A program made the translations under genes and the position numbers. Source: Oceanobacillus jeddahensis (GTDB lineage Bacteria; Bacillota; Bacilli; Bacillales; Amphibacillaceae). From it: a stretch of 64,000 nucleotides of DNA. How positions within the stretch are numbered: the first letter of the stretch is position 1; each line of letters starts with the position of its first letter. The stretch is from assembly GCF_000750635.1 (NCBI RefSeq), contig NZ_CCDM010000004.1:248001-312000 (forward strand), read 5' to 3'. The notes beneath the pieces are model-generated. The model was not told the origin of the DNA. It saw only the letters and a list, made by a program, of their open reading frames with translations, and made no database searches. This document shows, in pieces, positions 43,023 through 52,405 of the stretch.

Positions 43023-44276
43023 ATGATTAAAGAGAATGATAAGTTTGTTAGTGAAGAACAATTAAAAAAGTATGCAGAGCTTGCTGTACGGATGGGAGTA
43101 AATGTACAAAAGAACCAATTAGTGGTTATACATAGCGATATAGAATATGTTACGTTTGCACGTCTAATCCAAACAGCAGCCTATGATGCGGGAGCTTCCA
43201 ATGTAGTTATGGATTGGACAGATGAACAGTCTACCAAAGAATTTTATTTACATGCGGCAGATGAAGCTATTGATCACTATCCCGACTGGGAGAATGTCCG
43301 TTTTAAGGAGTGGGACGATGCGGGGGCGGCTCACATCCATATTATTTCTGAAAAACCAGATTTTTTTAAAGAGGTTGCTCCAGAACGAATAAGCCGTTTT
43401 CAAAAGGCTTATCGTACCAAGTTGAAGGCTCATTATGCAAAAACCAGATCTTACGAGGTACGCTGGTGTTTACTGGTTGTCCCAAATGTTGTATGGGCAA
43501 CCAAAGTATTTCCCCACCTAAGGAAAGAAGAAGCACTACAAGCATTATGGCAATTCATCTTACAAGGAGCCCGGGCAGATGGAAAAAATCCGATAAAAGA
43601 CTGGGAAAATCATGACAGTGCCTTCGAGTCACGGAAAAAGTTTCTAAACAATAGTCAGTTTAAAGCCCTGCATTTTACAAATAGCCGTGGAACAGATTTA
43701 TTCGTAGGCATGCCTGAAAATCATCTCTATCTCGGTGGAGGTGTTAAAGATAAAATGGGGATACCATTCTTTCCGAACATTCCCACGGAAGAAATATTTT
43801 CCGCTCCTCATAAATATAAAGTAAATGGAAAACTAGTAGCCACAAAACTGCTTATCTATGGAGGTAGTATCATCGATGATTTTTATTTAACCTTTAAAGA
43901 TGGGCGAATTACGGACTATTATGCTGCCACGGGGCAAGAAGCATTGCAAAATCTTATCGAAACCGATGAAGGTGCCAGTTATCTAGGTGAAATTGCCTTA
44001 GTATCTAACAATTCTCCTCTTGCTCAGGCAGATACACTCTTTTACAACACTTTGTTTGATGAAAATACGGCCTGCCATATTGGAATCGGGAACGCTTCTC
44101 ATTCTACCCTTCAAAATGGCAGCAGTCTGTCGGAGGAAGCGTTGCAAGAAGCAGGCCATAATACGTCACTTCTGTTAGTCAATGTGACTTTTGGTACCGA
44201 GGATATGAAAGTTGTGGGTATGAAAGAAAATGGTAATGACGTGCTGCTTATGGAGGTTGGGGAGTTTCAATTTTAA
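43023..44276 (+). CDS. ampS: Aminopeptidase of the M29 family (AmpS-like)
   Basis: 417 residues, the length of AmpS/PepS. M29 landmarks: 'LAVRMGVNVQKNQLVVIHSD' at the N-terminus, metal site Glu in 'NIPTEEIFSAPHKYKVNG', Glu in 'LGEIALV', and 'FYNTLFDENTACHIGIGNA' near the C-terminus. It should be a cytoplasmic dimer using two divalent metals to remove N-terminal residues. ATG 43023 is nine bases after AGGAG; GTG 43020 is also possible. It is divergent from the ABC operon. Confidence 0.92.
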   Translation: MIKENDKFVSEEQLKKYAELAVRMGVNVQKNQLVVIHSDIEYVTFARLIQTAAYDAGASNVVMDWTDEQSTKEFYLHAADEAIDHYPDWENVRFKEWDDAGAAHIHIISEKPDFFKEVAPERISRFQKAYRTKLKAHYAKTRSYEVRWCLLVVPNVVWATKVFPHLRKEEALQALWQFILQGARADGKNPIKDWENHDSAFESRKKFLNNSQFKALHFTNSRGTDLFVGMPENHLYLGGGVKDKMGIPFFPNIPTEEIFSAPHKYKVNGKLVATKLLIYGGSIIDDFYLTFKDGRITDYYAATGQEALQNLIETDEGASYLGEIALVSNNSPLAQADTLFYNTLFDENTACHIGIGNASHSTLQNGSSLSEEALQEAGHNTSLLLVNVTFGTEDMKVVGMKENGNDVLLMEVGEFQF

Positions 44277-44513
44277 TTTGATTGCCCCTTAAAAACAGAA
44301 GAAACTGATGATGGCTTATACTTAGTTCTTTTAAAATTAAACCTTTATAGCAGCAATGACATTAACTTAATATCGAAGAACAACTTAAGAAGATGATATA
44401 CTCTATTTTTCGAACTGAGATATATGTTGGATAATAGGCTGGATATTAGTAAATGTTGTTATATAAGTTCTAGTAGGAGAATGGCTAATCACCATATTGT
44501 TGAATAACTCACT

Positions 44514-44547
44514 TAGCATGTATTCCGATGAATTGGAATACATGCTA
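44514..44547. repeat. Perfect 13-bp inverted repeat
   Basis: TAGCATGTATTCC and GGAATACATGCTA around GATGAATT. No U run directly after, so it is not a clear terminator. It lies 237 bases after the ampS stop in the gene-free stretch 44277-44903. Confidence 0.6.
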
Positions 44548-44596
44548 CTAGTCCATTTTAATAAGAACTCTCCTCATCCAGTTCTTAATAGGTATT

Positions 44597-44763
44597 TTAG
44601 AATCTTTCCAGGTGTAGCCCTACTTTTGTCATCTTTAACCAATCCTTTACTTGTTTAGCATAGATTTCATTAATAAATTTATTCGTAGATGTCAAACTCC
44701 TGCTATAACTTGTACCTGTTGGTTATCATTTTCTAATCCTTTAGCTATAATAGCTCCAAGAAT
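44597..44763 (-). pseudogene. Unidentified coding relic
   Basis: One frame reads 'ILGAIIAKGLENDNQQVQVI' to a stop at 44692; the next frame continues 'LTSTNKFINEIYAKQVKDWL' to a stop at 44597. Amino-acid-like composition in both suggests a gene fragment split by one base. I cannot name the family. No start codon or ribosome site belongs to it. Confidence 0.4.
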
Positions 44764-44849
44764 CTAGAAACAAAAAAAGATATACTGTCGTATTTAAATC
44801 ACATATCGTTTTAGAAATCTTCTAAGAAAGTTACATGCCCGTCCCAGGA

Positions 44850-44885
44850 AAAATGCAGGCTACGGGAATTTTCCAATAGCCTGTA
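44850..44885 (-). terminator. Terminator of the CueP-like gene
   Basis: Minus strand CAGGCTA and TAGCCTG arms with a 14-base loop, then CATTTTTCC. Directly follows the gene at 44904-45440. Confidence 0.65.
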
Positions 44886-44903
44886 TATGAAAGATTTCCT
44901 CAA

Positions 44904-45440
44904 CTAACTTAATTGCATCGTTGTAATACAAGTAAAATCATCCTCAAATGTGCTGATTTCTGATGTCACTTCTTTTCCATCCTGTTTAATTTCAACCGTA
45001 TATGTTTCATTTCTAGGAAGCCATAGGTCAATAAAGCCGTTTTCCTCTGTCTGCATAGGTTCATCTATAACAACGTCTCCTTCTGCAGTTTCAATATAGA
45101 CATCGAACGTTTCCTGAACCATTTCTCCCTGACACCCTGTTAAACTATGAATTTCACAAGGGTGTGTCTGCTGTTCAAACGGAGCAATCGAAACAAAAAA
45201 TTCATCTTCTGGTAAATCATAAACCGCTTCTTCATTACCTTCATCGTCTGTAACAATTAGCTGTTCAGAAGTAATGGATGCATTTTCTTCATTGATATTC
45301 GCCGTACTATAATAGTGGACTAATTCTTTCATATCGTCCGTTTCATTTAGTACATTTTCTTTCTGGTTTTTATCCTCTTCATTGCAGGCTACTAATAAAA
45401 CCAGCAATCCGAACAAGACAAGACTTATTTTTTTCTTCAT
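44904..45440 (-). CDS. CueP-family metal-binding lipoprotein
   Basis: 178 residues from ATG 45440. A type II signal peptide ends in 'LLVLLVACNEE', so the mature protein is lipid-anchored outside the membrane. The family signature 'HPCEIHSLTGCQGE' and a late Cys in 'DDFTCITTM' give the three Cys that bind copper in Salmonella CueP. The acidic region after the lipobox is a linker. No copper exporter or CueR/CsoR is adjacent. Copper binding is inferred from the family. Confidence 0.88.
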   Translation of the reverse strand: MKKKISLVLFGLLVLLVACNEEDKNQKENVLNETDDMKELVHYYSTANINEENASITSEQLIVTDDEGNEEAVYDLPEDEFFVSIAPFEQQTHPCEIHSLTGCQGEMVQETFDVYIETAEGDVVIDEPMQTEENGFIDLWLPRNETYTVEIKQDGKEVTSEISTFEDDFTCITTMQLS

Positions 45441-45561
45441 GAAATTCACACTCCAAATAGGATTTCTTGTCTTGTATTATACTGAACTGCGGCAGCATTT
45501 CCTATATTCTCATGATAACTGACACAATATAGTTAACTTTATAAGAAATGGAGAAACTTTA

Positions 45562-45729
45562 ATGAACAAAAAAGCTCAAACAGTGGACGAAATTGATTTT
45601 AAAGATAGACTTTTTCACAATCTCATCCGTTTTATTATTGATAACGATATTCATTCCCTCAAAAAGATGTCACCATGTTCAGAAAGTATGAAACATTTTA
45701 TTTTTATAGCCCAGTTAAATTACCAATAG
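45562..45729 (+). CDS. Small hypothetical protein (55 residues)
   Basis: ATG 45562 lies eight bases after GGAG and the frame encodes MNKKAQTVDEIDFKDRLFHN and then an amphipathic helix 'LIRFIIDNDIHSLKKMSP', ending 'FIFIAQLNYQ'. No family recognised. It is convergent with the hydrolase gene at 45747 and divergent from the CueP-like gene. It could be a real small protein or the N-terminal remnant of a longer one. Confidence 0.45.
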   Translation: MNKKAQTVDEIDFKDRLFHNLIRFIIDNDIHSLKKMSPCSESMKHFIFIAQLNYQ

Positions 45730-45746
45730 CTTTACCTTCCTTATTC

Positions 45747-46595
45747 TTATTTCATCCTATTTTCTGCAAAGTCCACGATTACCTTTTGAAACGCTGCAGA
45801 ATTTTCAACATACGGATGATGGCCACTTTTTAACATTTGCACATCCATTTCCCTGAATTTAAAAGACTGATAATGTGCTGGTCCAACAGCATAATCATCT
45901 TTTCCTGAAATAACCAATACAGGTTTATCAATCTCCTTAGACAAAAGTGTAAAATCCTGAAAATATTCAGCAGATGAAAATACGAATCTCTGAAAGGCCG
46001 GGTCACTGTCTAAACCTTCCCTATCGATCGCATCCATCTCTTTCTTTTTATCTATATCAACAAATTGCAATTTAAAGTAGGCCTCTTGCTCTATTAATTT
46101 TGATAAAATACCGTAGTATGCCTCCATAAATTCTGGCAAACTGTCTGTATTTATATCTGTCCACTCTAACCCTAATATTTCAGACCCTACTTGCATTTGT
46201 TGTGTAAATGAAGCAAACATATTCAGGGTAGCATTAGCCAAAATTATCCCGGTTACTCTATTTGGAAACTGTACTGCATAATTTACTGCAGGTATCCCCC
46301 CAAAAGAATGTCCCATGATCAGCCATTCTTCAATTTCTAAATGGTTTCTCAGCTCTTCTATATCGTTTATTAATCGATTTAAAGAATATGATTCTTCCTC
46401 ACTATGCTCCGATCTTCCGCAGCCACGCTGATCAAGATAAATCATTTGCAATTTATCTTTAAGAGGTCCGCTCATAAAGTGTTGAAAAGATTTACTCCAA
46501 TAACCTGGTCCACCATGTAGGTAAAGGCAAGGGATTTTACCAGTACCGCTTACTTCATAATAGATTCTTAACCCATCACTTGTTTTAAAATACAT
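45747..46595 (-). CDS. Alpha/beta hydrolase (proline iminopeptidase-like)
   Basis: 282 residues. Oxyanion region 'LYLHGGPGYWSKSF' and 'YLDQRGCGRSEHS', nucleophile elbow 'IMGHSFGGIPAVNYA', Asp in 'VISGKDDYAVGPAHY', His in 'LKSGHHPYVENS'. The HGGPG and DQRGCGRS motifs are typical of the S33 prolyl iminopeptidase group. Cytoplasmic; peptide or ester substrate cannot be told. GGGAGG precedes the ATG. Confidence 0.88.
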   Translation of the reverse strand: MYFKTSDGLRIYYEVSGTGKIPCLYLHGGPGYWSKSFQHFMSGPLKDKLQMIYLDQRGCGRSEHSEEESYSLNRLINDIEELRNHLEIEEWLIMGHSFGGIPAVNYAVQFPNRVTGIILANATLNMFASFTQQMQVGSEILGLEWTDINTDSLPEFMEAYYGILSKLIEQEAYFKLQFVDIDKKKEMDAIDREGLDSDPAFQRFVFSSAEYFQDFTLLSKEIDKPVLVISGKDDYAVGPAHYQSFKFREMDVQMLKSGHHPYVENSAAFQKVIVDFAENRMK

Positions 46596-46641
46596 AGATA
46601 GCCTCCCGTATCATACATCGCAGTAGTTTCATAAAAGTCAC

Positions 46642-46842
46642 TTATTGTTTTCTATATACAAAAACACTAAAACAAATACTTATAATTAAATAATATATGC
46701 CCAGAATAGATAAAAAATCTGTTAATACGTCCCATATACTATTACTTTGGATAATAAATCTCCATAAGAAAAAACTAATAATAAAAATGACAGGGAATAT
46801 TAAGAAGTATCCTAAAAAGTATAATCTTTCTTTTTTCACCAT
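46642..46842 (-). CDS. Small two-helix membrane protein
   Basis: 66 residues: 'FLGYFLIFPVIFIISFFLW' and 'FLSILGIYYLIISICFSVFV' helices with basic ends ('MVKKER', 'YRKQ'). GAGGAGG stands in front of the ATG. It precedes the iminopeptidase-like gene by 46 bases and may be co-transcribed. Family not recognised. Confidence 0.65.
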   Translation of the reverse strand: MVKKERLYFLGYFLIFPVIFIISFFLWRFIIQSNSIWDVLTDFLSILGIYYLIISICFSVFVYRKQ

Positions 46843-46865
46843 AATCCTCCTCAGTTGATGCTATA

Positions 46866-46921
46866 CAATATAAGTTTAGCTGAATAATAAGACAAGAATG
46901 CAGCTAAACCAACTTATATTG
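46866..46921. repeat. Imperfect inverted repeat
   Basis: AATATAAG-TTTAGCTG and CAGCTAAA-CCAA-CTTATATT arms. It lies in the 324-base gene-free space 46843-47166 between divergent genes, where regulatory DNA is expected. Nothing else is recognisable there. Confidence 0.45.
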
Positions 46922-47166
46922 AAAACGAAATAAAAATTATAAATTTCACACATCCCTCCTTCAAAATACTTCAAATAGTTCACGTGGTTTTTTAAGCAGA
47001 TTACTTTTCTAAAATCTTCATTTTAAATACTATTCAATTCTATATTAACATCATTTAATGTAATTGAATCCTGTTCGCTTATAAGTCACAACCACGTCAA
47101 AACCATTATTTTCAGAATTAAAGAAATTTATTTAAAATCCGATATAAAATAGAGAGAATATATACG

Positions 47167-48168
47167 ATGGAAAGGGTGAATAACTTGCTTAAAATTACTC
47201 ATGTTCAACAACCAATCAACAATTCTATCAAGACCGTTACCGATAAAAATATTCCAGATAACAACAAGTCTAACACCCCCGCAGCAACTGTAACAATAAG
47301 TGATCAATCTCAAAATAAATATATTCAATCGCTAAAGCTAAATAAAACAAATCAAGATGATATCCTGGGAATGCAATTCAAAAAATTCTATGAAGAATAT
47401 AACAGTGCTGAAGCGATCGAACAAAGACGACTTGATCAATTAGAAAAAGAGCAATCCTACAATCGATTAGAGGATGAATTTAACCTAAAAGCTGTCCAAT
47501 ATGATTTTCCAGAAAACACTCGCCAGCATACCATTAAAGGGGCATTGGAAGGTAAAGTTGTCAACGCATCTATTTATGCTGCTGAATTGGGTTCAGCTAT
47601 TCGCAGCTCCATTTCAATGCCTGATAAAAGTGCTGAAGAACGTGCTGCGTATCGGGAAATGGCACTAAAACAAGCAGAATACATTACTGAACATTATTTT
47701 GATGACGAACAAGAAGCTAAATCCTTCATGGATGAGATAAATAGATATTATGAAAACGATGTGTTGCGAGAAAAGGGATATGTTGCTATTGATAATAGTG
47801 GCATCGAACCGTTCAAAAAATATAGCAGCCCAATTTCAAATAATAATGAGGTCAGCTTTTATACACTCGCCAAGAACTATATGGAGGAAGACGATTTAGA
47901 GCAGTTTATTAATGGAAAAGGAGCTCCTGCAGAATCAGCAAAATTCCTGGATCAACTCCAAATGAATAAAGAAAAGTATAGTGAAGCGATCAGAAACGAA
48001 TTTAAATTAAACGAACAGCAAATGGAAGAGCGAATTGCAGGAACAAAATCAATGCTTGAAACTTTTGCATGGGAAAATGGACGAGTTGCTGAAACTATGG
48101 CAGAACAACCTGATTATTTGGCTGAAATATTAAAGTGGAATGAAAGTATGTTGAATTTAATTAATTAG
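47167..48168 (+). CDS. Hypothetical protein, helix-rich, disordered N-terminus
   Basis: 333 residues from ATG 47167; an in-frame TTG at 47185 has a better ribosome site (AAAGGGTG) and may be the true start. About 60 residues at the N-terminus are low-complexity and Asn/Thr/Ser-rich, ending 'AATVTISDQSQNKYIQSLKL', which faintly recalls FlgM-like leaders. The rest is charged and helical ('EYNSAEAIEQRRLDQLEKEQ', 'LKQAEYITEHYFDDEQEAKS'). No signal peptide or membrane helix. I cannot assign a function. A terminator follows. Confidence 0.7.
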   Translation: MERVNNLLKITHVQQPINNSIKTVTDKNIPDNNKSNTPAATVTISDQSQNKYIQSLKLNKTNQDDILGMQFKKFYEEYNSAEAIEQRRLDQLEKEQSYNRLEDEFNLKAVQYDFPENTRQHTIKGALEGKVVNASIYAAELGSAIRSSISMPDKSAEERAAYREMALKQAEYITEHYFDDEQEAKSFMDEINRYYENDVLREKGYVAIDNSGIEPFKKYSSPISNNNEVSFYTLAKNYMEEDDLEQFINGKGAPAESAKFLDQLQMNKEKYSEAIRNEFKLNEQQMEERIAGTKSMLETFAWENGRVAETMAEQPDYLAEILKWNESMLNLIN

Positions 48169-48209
48169 GCTATTAACTTGAAAATGCTTAGAAGTTTTAA
48201 ATTTTAAGA

Positions 48210-48243
48210 GGTTCCAAAAATTAATTTTGGAGCCCCTTTTTTA
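48210..48243 (+). terminator. Intrinsic terminator after the 333-residue protein gene
   Basis: GGTTCCAAAA and TTTTGGAGCC arms around five bases, then CCCTTTTTT. Confidence 0.9.
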
Positions 48244-48465
48244 TTTGCAAGTTAGATGAATTTAATAATTCCAATCTCCTATCCGCCAAGCGTTTTGAAA
48301 CATATAATAGAAGTAGCTTCAATCTTGTATAATGGTAATAATTACAAAACCATAACTAAGCTGAGGCATTACTTCTTATAGCCATGATACGACAACTTCT
48401 AAGAACTATTTGACATAGAATCTCATTCAAAAGGGAGTTTCTTCCCCACAAAAGTTTAAATAATC

Positions 48466-50814
48466 CTACTCCATGCTCTTCAGTGATTCAATCATATCAA
48501 TTTTCTTCATCTTTCTTTTGAGCAGCAGGTTAGATAGGACAGTTAATACAAATGTCAGTAAGATTGTAATCCCGATTGTAATTAAATTTAGGTTTTCAGG
48601 AATCTGTTGATTCGAACTGGATAATGCTTGAACAACGAAACTATACGCAAGACCACTAATTGGTAAAGCAATAAGGACTGCAAGCAACGTCAAAATAATA
48701 TTTTCAACAAAAATAATTCGGTTGATCTTATTCTTTTGATACCCCAACACTTTCAATGTAGCAAGTTCACGTGTTCGCTCGTAAATGTTAATGGAGGAGA
48801 TGGTGTACATCGCTCCAAAAGATAATACAACCGCACAAAGAATGAATATAATAAACACTGGATTATTTTGTTCCATCATATTATCAATGGATTGTTCCAT
48901 ATCTCGCTTATCAGAAACCCTGTCAACAGCAGGATCCTGTTCAAAATCATTTTGAACACCGTCTATATCTGCACCATCATTCATTCGAACCAATAAGGAA
49001 GATGGATTGTAATCAACACCAAAACTGCTGAGATACTTCGGTGTAGTATAAAAAGACGGATTTGTATACTGTGTCGATATGTTGGCTACGTTCATATCGA
49101 TTTCTTGTCCTTGATATTCAGGACCAATTAACTTCATTGTTATCGTGTCTCCTTCTGATATGTCATATATATCAGCAAAAGACTTTGGCACCATAACGCC
49201 TGTATCCTCTAATGCAATCTTGTTATGCTGATCATCGAAGAATTGAATTAAATTATTTTCTTTTTCCGTTATAATCAAGGATGCATTATTCTCATTCGTG
49301 AAGCCTGCAAACTCGACCGGAATAGTATCCGATACAAAATAATTATCAACATTTGGCGGCAAGTTTACCGTTTCAGGAGATATTTCTTCTTTATAATCCA
49401 CTTTAATATCGTATTGATAAACCTTATTAACCTGGGAAGCAATTGTTTGCATGGAACTCTCAAAACCAAAAGCTGTCATTAATAGAATGACACAAACAAT
49501 GACGCCAATAGAACTAGCGAAGGCTTTCTTTTTGTTCAGAAAGATATTTCGCAGAATCAATTTATTTCCATAGGACAATCTTTTCCATAGTCCAGGAATT
49601 CTTTCCACTAAAATCTTCTTCATTTTCCTTGGAGGTTTTGGCCTTAATGCCTGCGCTGTTCGTTCTTTTAATATACTTCTTCCACTTAGATAGCAGGCAA
49701 TGATCCCGAAAACAACCGAAACAATAATTGATGGAAAAATTGTATAAAATGAGACGGATAAATTAAAATTCGGCAAGGAGTAGGTTTGTTCTATTACGGA
49801 ATGAAGCACATTAACAAGTGTAAAGGCCGTTATTAACCAACCTGCAATCGAACCGATGACACCTGCCAAAATGGGATAACCCATATAATGCAGTAAAATC
49901 TTACTGTCTTTCATTCCCAAAGCTTTCATCATTCCAATTTGACTTCTTTGGGAGTCGATGAGTCTAGACATACTAAGAAAAATGATAACAGCAGCTACCA
50001 TAAACAAGATGAGTGGAGCAACTGTACTCATCAGTCTGTTGTTATTAATCGTTACATTTATTGCAGAATAACTGACCGCTCTTTCTTTATTTACCAGGTA
50101 CAGGTAAGGAAGCCCTTCTGAATAATCCTCAATGGCATTGCCGATTTGATTCGTATCATACCCTTCTTTAGCATCGACCATTACTTCATTATAATAAAAT
50201 CCACCTGCCATTTCTTCTATCCGATCTTCATGAATATAAGCTACACCATACGTATGATGATCTGGAAGAACAAGAGATGGGTCCTCAATATTAAATGCAT
50301 GCTCCACATTCTCTCCAAAACCGCTAATTTCAAAATCAAAACTTCCTTCATCTGTTTCAATGGTAATCCGATCACCAACCGTATAATCATGTGCTTCTCC
50401 ATAGCGGGAATCCAGCAGAATATCTTCTGCACTGGTTGGAATGGTGCCACTTGTTACAGCAATGGTGTTGATCTGATTATCCTGTGGAATGCTGTGTACT
50501 TTCAAAGACGCTCGATATCCATCAACATACTGACTCGCATCAAACGTATACCTGCCTTCCAAATGATTGATCCCCTCAATAGCTTTCATTGGAGATATTT
50601 CACTTTCCGTAATTTCACTATAATGGACATTGAAATCTGCTAAATTATGTTCCTCAAAATAATTTTCGGTATAGTTGTTAAGATCACTGCTTATGGTAAT
50701 CAACCCGGCGTAAAAAAACGCCCCCACCGCAATAACTAACATGATTGCTAAAAACTGCCCCTTAGACTCTTTTATATCCCTTCGTAATTTTAAACTTAAT
50801 TTCTTCACTACCAA
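48466..50814 (-). CDS. FtsX-like ABC transporter permease (MacB/YknZ type, duplicated)
   Basis: 782 residues. One helix near residue 20-40, a large outside domain, three helices with an FtsX domain (about 265-385, 'SQIGMMKALGMKDSKILLHY'), then a second unit with a helix (about 430-450), a further outside domain and a final FtsX domain ('RELATLKVLGYQKNKINRII'). Such permeases do not move lipid-bilayer solutes in the classic way but act as mechanotransmission pumps for peptides or drugs. It overlaps the ATPase stop by seven bases. Confidence 0.9.
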   Translation of the reverse strand: MVVKKLSLKLRRDIKESKGQFLAIMLVIAVGAFFYAGLITISSDLNNYTENYFEEHNLADFNVHYSEITESEISPMKAIEGINHLEGRYTFDASQYVDGYRASLKVHSIPQDNQINTIAVTSGTIPTSAEDILLDSRYGEAHDYTVGDRITIETDEGSFDFEISGFGENVEHAFNIEDPSLVLPDHHTYGVAYIHEDRIEEMAGGFYYNEVMVDAKEGYDTNQIGNAIEDYSEGLPYLYLVNKERAVSYSAINVTINNNRLMSTVAPLILFMVAAVIIFLSMSRLIDSQRSQIGMMKALGMKDSKILLHYMGYPILAGVIGSIAGWLITAFTLVNVLHSVIEQTYSLPNFNLSVSFYTIFPSIIVSVVFGIIACYLSGRSILKERTAQALRPKPPRKMKKILVERIPGLWKRLSYGNKLILRNIFLNKKKAFASSIGVIVCVILLMTAFGFESSMQTIASQVNKVYQYDIKVDYKEEISPETVNLPPNVDNYFVSDTIPVEFAGFTNENNASLIITEKENNLIQFFDDQHNKIALEDTGVMVPKSFADIYDISEGDTITMKLIGPEYQGQEIDMNVANISTQYTNPSFYTTPKYLSSFGVDYNPSSLLVRMNDGADIDGVQNDFEQDPAVDRVSDKRDMEQSIDNMMEQNNPVFIIFILCAVVLSFGAMYTISSINIYERTRELATLKVLGYQKNKINRIIFVENIILTLLAVLIALPISGLAYSFVVQALSSSNQQIPENLNLITIGITILLTFVLTVLSNLLLKRKMKKIDMIESLKSME

Positions 50815-51518
50815 TCAATCCCCTCTATGCTTTGCGTTACTTCATTGGTAGTTACTTCCTCTATTCTTCCACTTTTCACTTTTATAACCCGATCAGCAAT
50901 TGGGGCAATGGCTGCATTATGTGTAATGATGACAATACATTTTTGGGTTTCTTTATTTACATCTTGTAAAAGTTTCAATACAGATTTACTTGTTTGATAG
51001 TCCAGCGCACCAGTTGGTTCATCGCAAAGTAAAAGGAAAGGATTTTTTGCAACGGCTCTGGCTATGGCGACTCTTTGCTGTTCCCCACCGGAAAGCTGTG
51101 AGGGAAAATTATCTTTACGTTCATCAAGTCCAACGTTGTTTAGTATTTCACGTGCATCTAAATGGTCTTCGCACACTTCAGAAGCAAATTCCACATTTTC
51201 AAACGCGGTGAGGTTAGGAATTAAATTATAGAATTGGAATACAAAACCTACATCTTCTGCACGAAATGCTGTTAATTCTTTTTCATCATATTGAGTAATG
51301 TTATTTCCATTAATCAACACATTACCTGAGGTAGCGATGTCCATTCCACCCAGGATGTTTAAAATAGTACTTTTACCAGCACCACTTGCCCCCAGAATGA
51401 CAACCAATTCTCCCTCAAGGATTGAAAAATCCACACCATCTAAGGCGTTTATGTTCACCTCACCCATTTTGTATTCTTTCGTTACATTTTCAAACTCTAT
51501 TAATTTCTTTCTCAACAT
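50808..51518 (-). CDS. ABC transporter ATP-binding protein (MacB/LolD type)
   Basis: 236 residues. Walker A '[18 protein letters not shown]', Q-loop '[20 protein letters not shown]', signature '[20 protein letters not shown]', Walker B '[12 protein letters not shown]', His switch '[19 protein letters not shown]'. Pairs with the permease at 48466-50814. AGGAG precedes the ATG. The operon promoter (51569-51599) has the 19-base spacer of MerR control, and the MerR gene lies just upstream. Confidence 0.95.
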   Translation of the reverse strand: MLRKKLIEFENVTKEYKMGEVNINALDGVDFSILEGELVVILGASGAGKSTILNILGGMDIATSGNVLINGNNITQYDEKELTAFRAEDVGFVFQFYNLIPNLTAFENVEFASEVCEDHLDAREILNNVGLDERKDNFPSQLSGGEQQRVAIARAVAKNPFLLLCDEPTGALDYQTSKSVLKLLQDVNKETQKCIVIITHNAAIAPIADRVIKVKSGRIEEVTTNEVTQSIEGIDW

Positions 51519-51568
51519 AACCCACTCCTAAAAAATGAAGATATTAGTAAAAGAGTACCAATGCCTTC

Positions 51569-51599
51569 ATTTTAAACCTGTGGGTTACCCCCAGCTCAA
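51569..51599 (-). promoter_or_regulatory. MerR-type promoter with 19-bp spacer for the ABC operon
   Basis: Minus strand: -35 TTGAGC, spacer TGGGGGTAACCCACAGGTT (19 bases), -10 TAAAAT. The dyad CTG-GGGGTAACCCA-CAG is centred between them. It lies between the MerR stop (51611) and the ATPase start (51518). Confidence 0.85.
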
Positions 51600-51610
51600 G
51601 ATCCTTTTAA

Positions 51611-52405
51611 TTATTTTATAGGCGCATACATTTCTAGAAATACACGTTCCAGTCCTTCTTCATAAGTAGTCAATAGTATGTTAATATAAGCCTTACCTAT
51701 TAATTCATATCCATTTTCTTGCGCTATTTTTAAAAGACGTTCTCCTACTTCATGATCAATATTCTTTTCTCCATTAACAAATCTACCATCCTCTATCACG
51801 GTATAAATACACTTTGGATAGGAAAGGACTTCCCCTTTAGGAGTTTTATCATTATCTTCTATTTTTCTTACAACGATAAATCTTTCCTCTTTTATCCCTT
51901 CGTCATCAAAATGTATGACACGCCTAGCGCTTGTTAAAGTAACAGCTTTTTTTAAACTCTCCGTACTATTTCTGATAATTTCATATTCTTCATAAGCAGC
52001 ATATTCCGTTATTTCTCCTTTTATCTCTAACGGTTCCATCTCTTTAACTGTAAATTCACCTAAATGTTGTTTGATTTTACAATAGTCCTTCTTCACGGAA
52101 TTGATTTTCTTTAAAAGACGTTTTTTATATGCAACTTCCTCTATTATTTTCGCTTCTTGCTCCGCTAATAAATGCTCTAAATCGATTATACTTGTACATT
52201 GCTTTATCTCTTGAATTTTCCTAATCTCTATATCTAGCTCTCTATAAAAGTTCGTCGTAATGATATCATGAATATCATAGGCATTATATTTTCTATAACC
52301 ATTTTCATGATCATGCTTTGGCTTGACTAGCTCCTTTTCTTCGTAATACTTTAATGTATCTCTGGAAACCCCTAAAAAATTAGCTACTTGACCAATGGTA
52401 TACAT
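51611..52405 (-). CDS. MerR regulator with GyrI-like effector domain (BmrR type)
   Basis: 264 residues. N-terminal 'MYTIGQVANFLGVSRDTLKYYEEKEL' MerR DNA-binding part and 'GYRKYNAYDIHDIITTNFY'; a coiled-coil dimer helix follows, then about 150 residues of a ligand-binding domain ('EGLERVFLEMYAPIK' at the end). This is the BmrR/Mta layout, which senses bulky drugs. It probably activates the ABC operon 93 bases downstream on the same strand. Confidence 0.9.
   Translation of the reverse strand: MYTIGQVANFLGVSRDTLKYYEEKELVKPKHDHENGYRKYNAYDIHDIITTNFYRELDIEIRKIQEIKQCTSIIDLEHLLAEQEAKIIEEVAYKKRLLKKINSVKKDYCKIKQHLGEFTVKEMEPLEIKGEITEYAAYEEYEIIRNSTESLKKAVTLTSARRVIHFDDEGIKEERFIVVRKIEDNDKTPKGEVLSYPKCIYTVIEDGRFVNGEKNIDHEVGERLLKIAQENGYELIGKAYINILLTTYEEGLERVFLEMYAPIK

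Noticed and set aside
50146..50643. 165-residue plus-strand frame
   Set aside because: Antisense of the MacB-like permease; no start signal.
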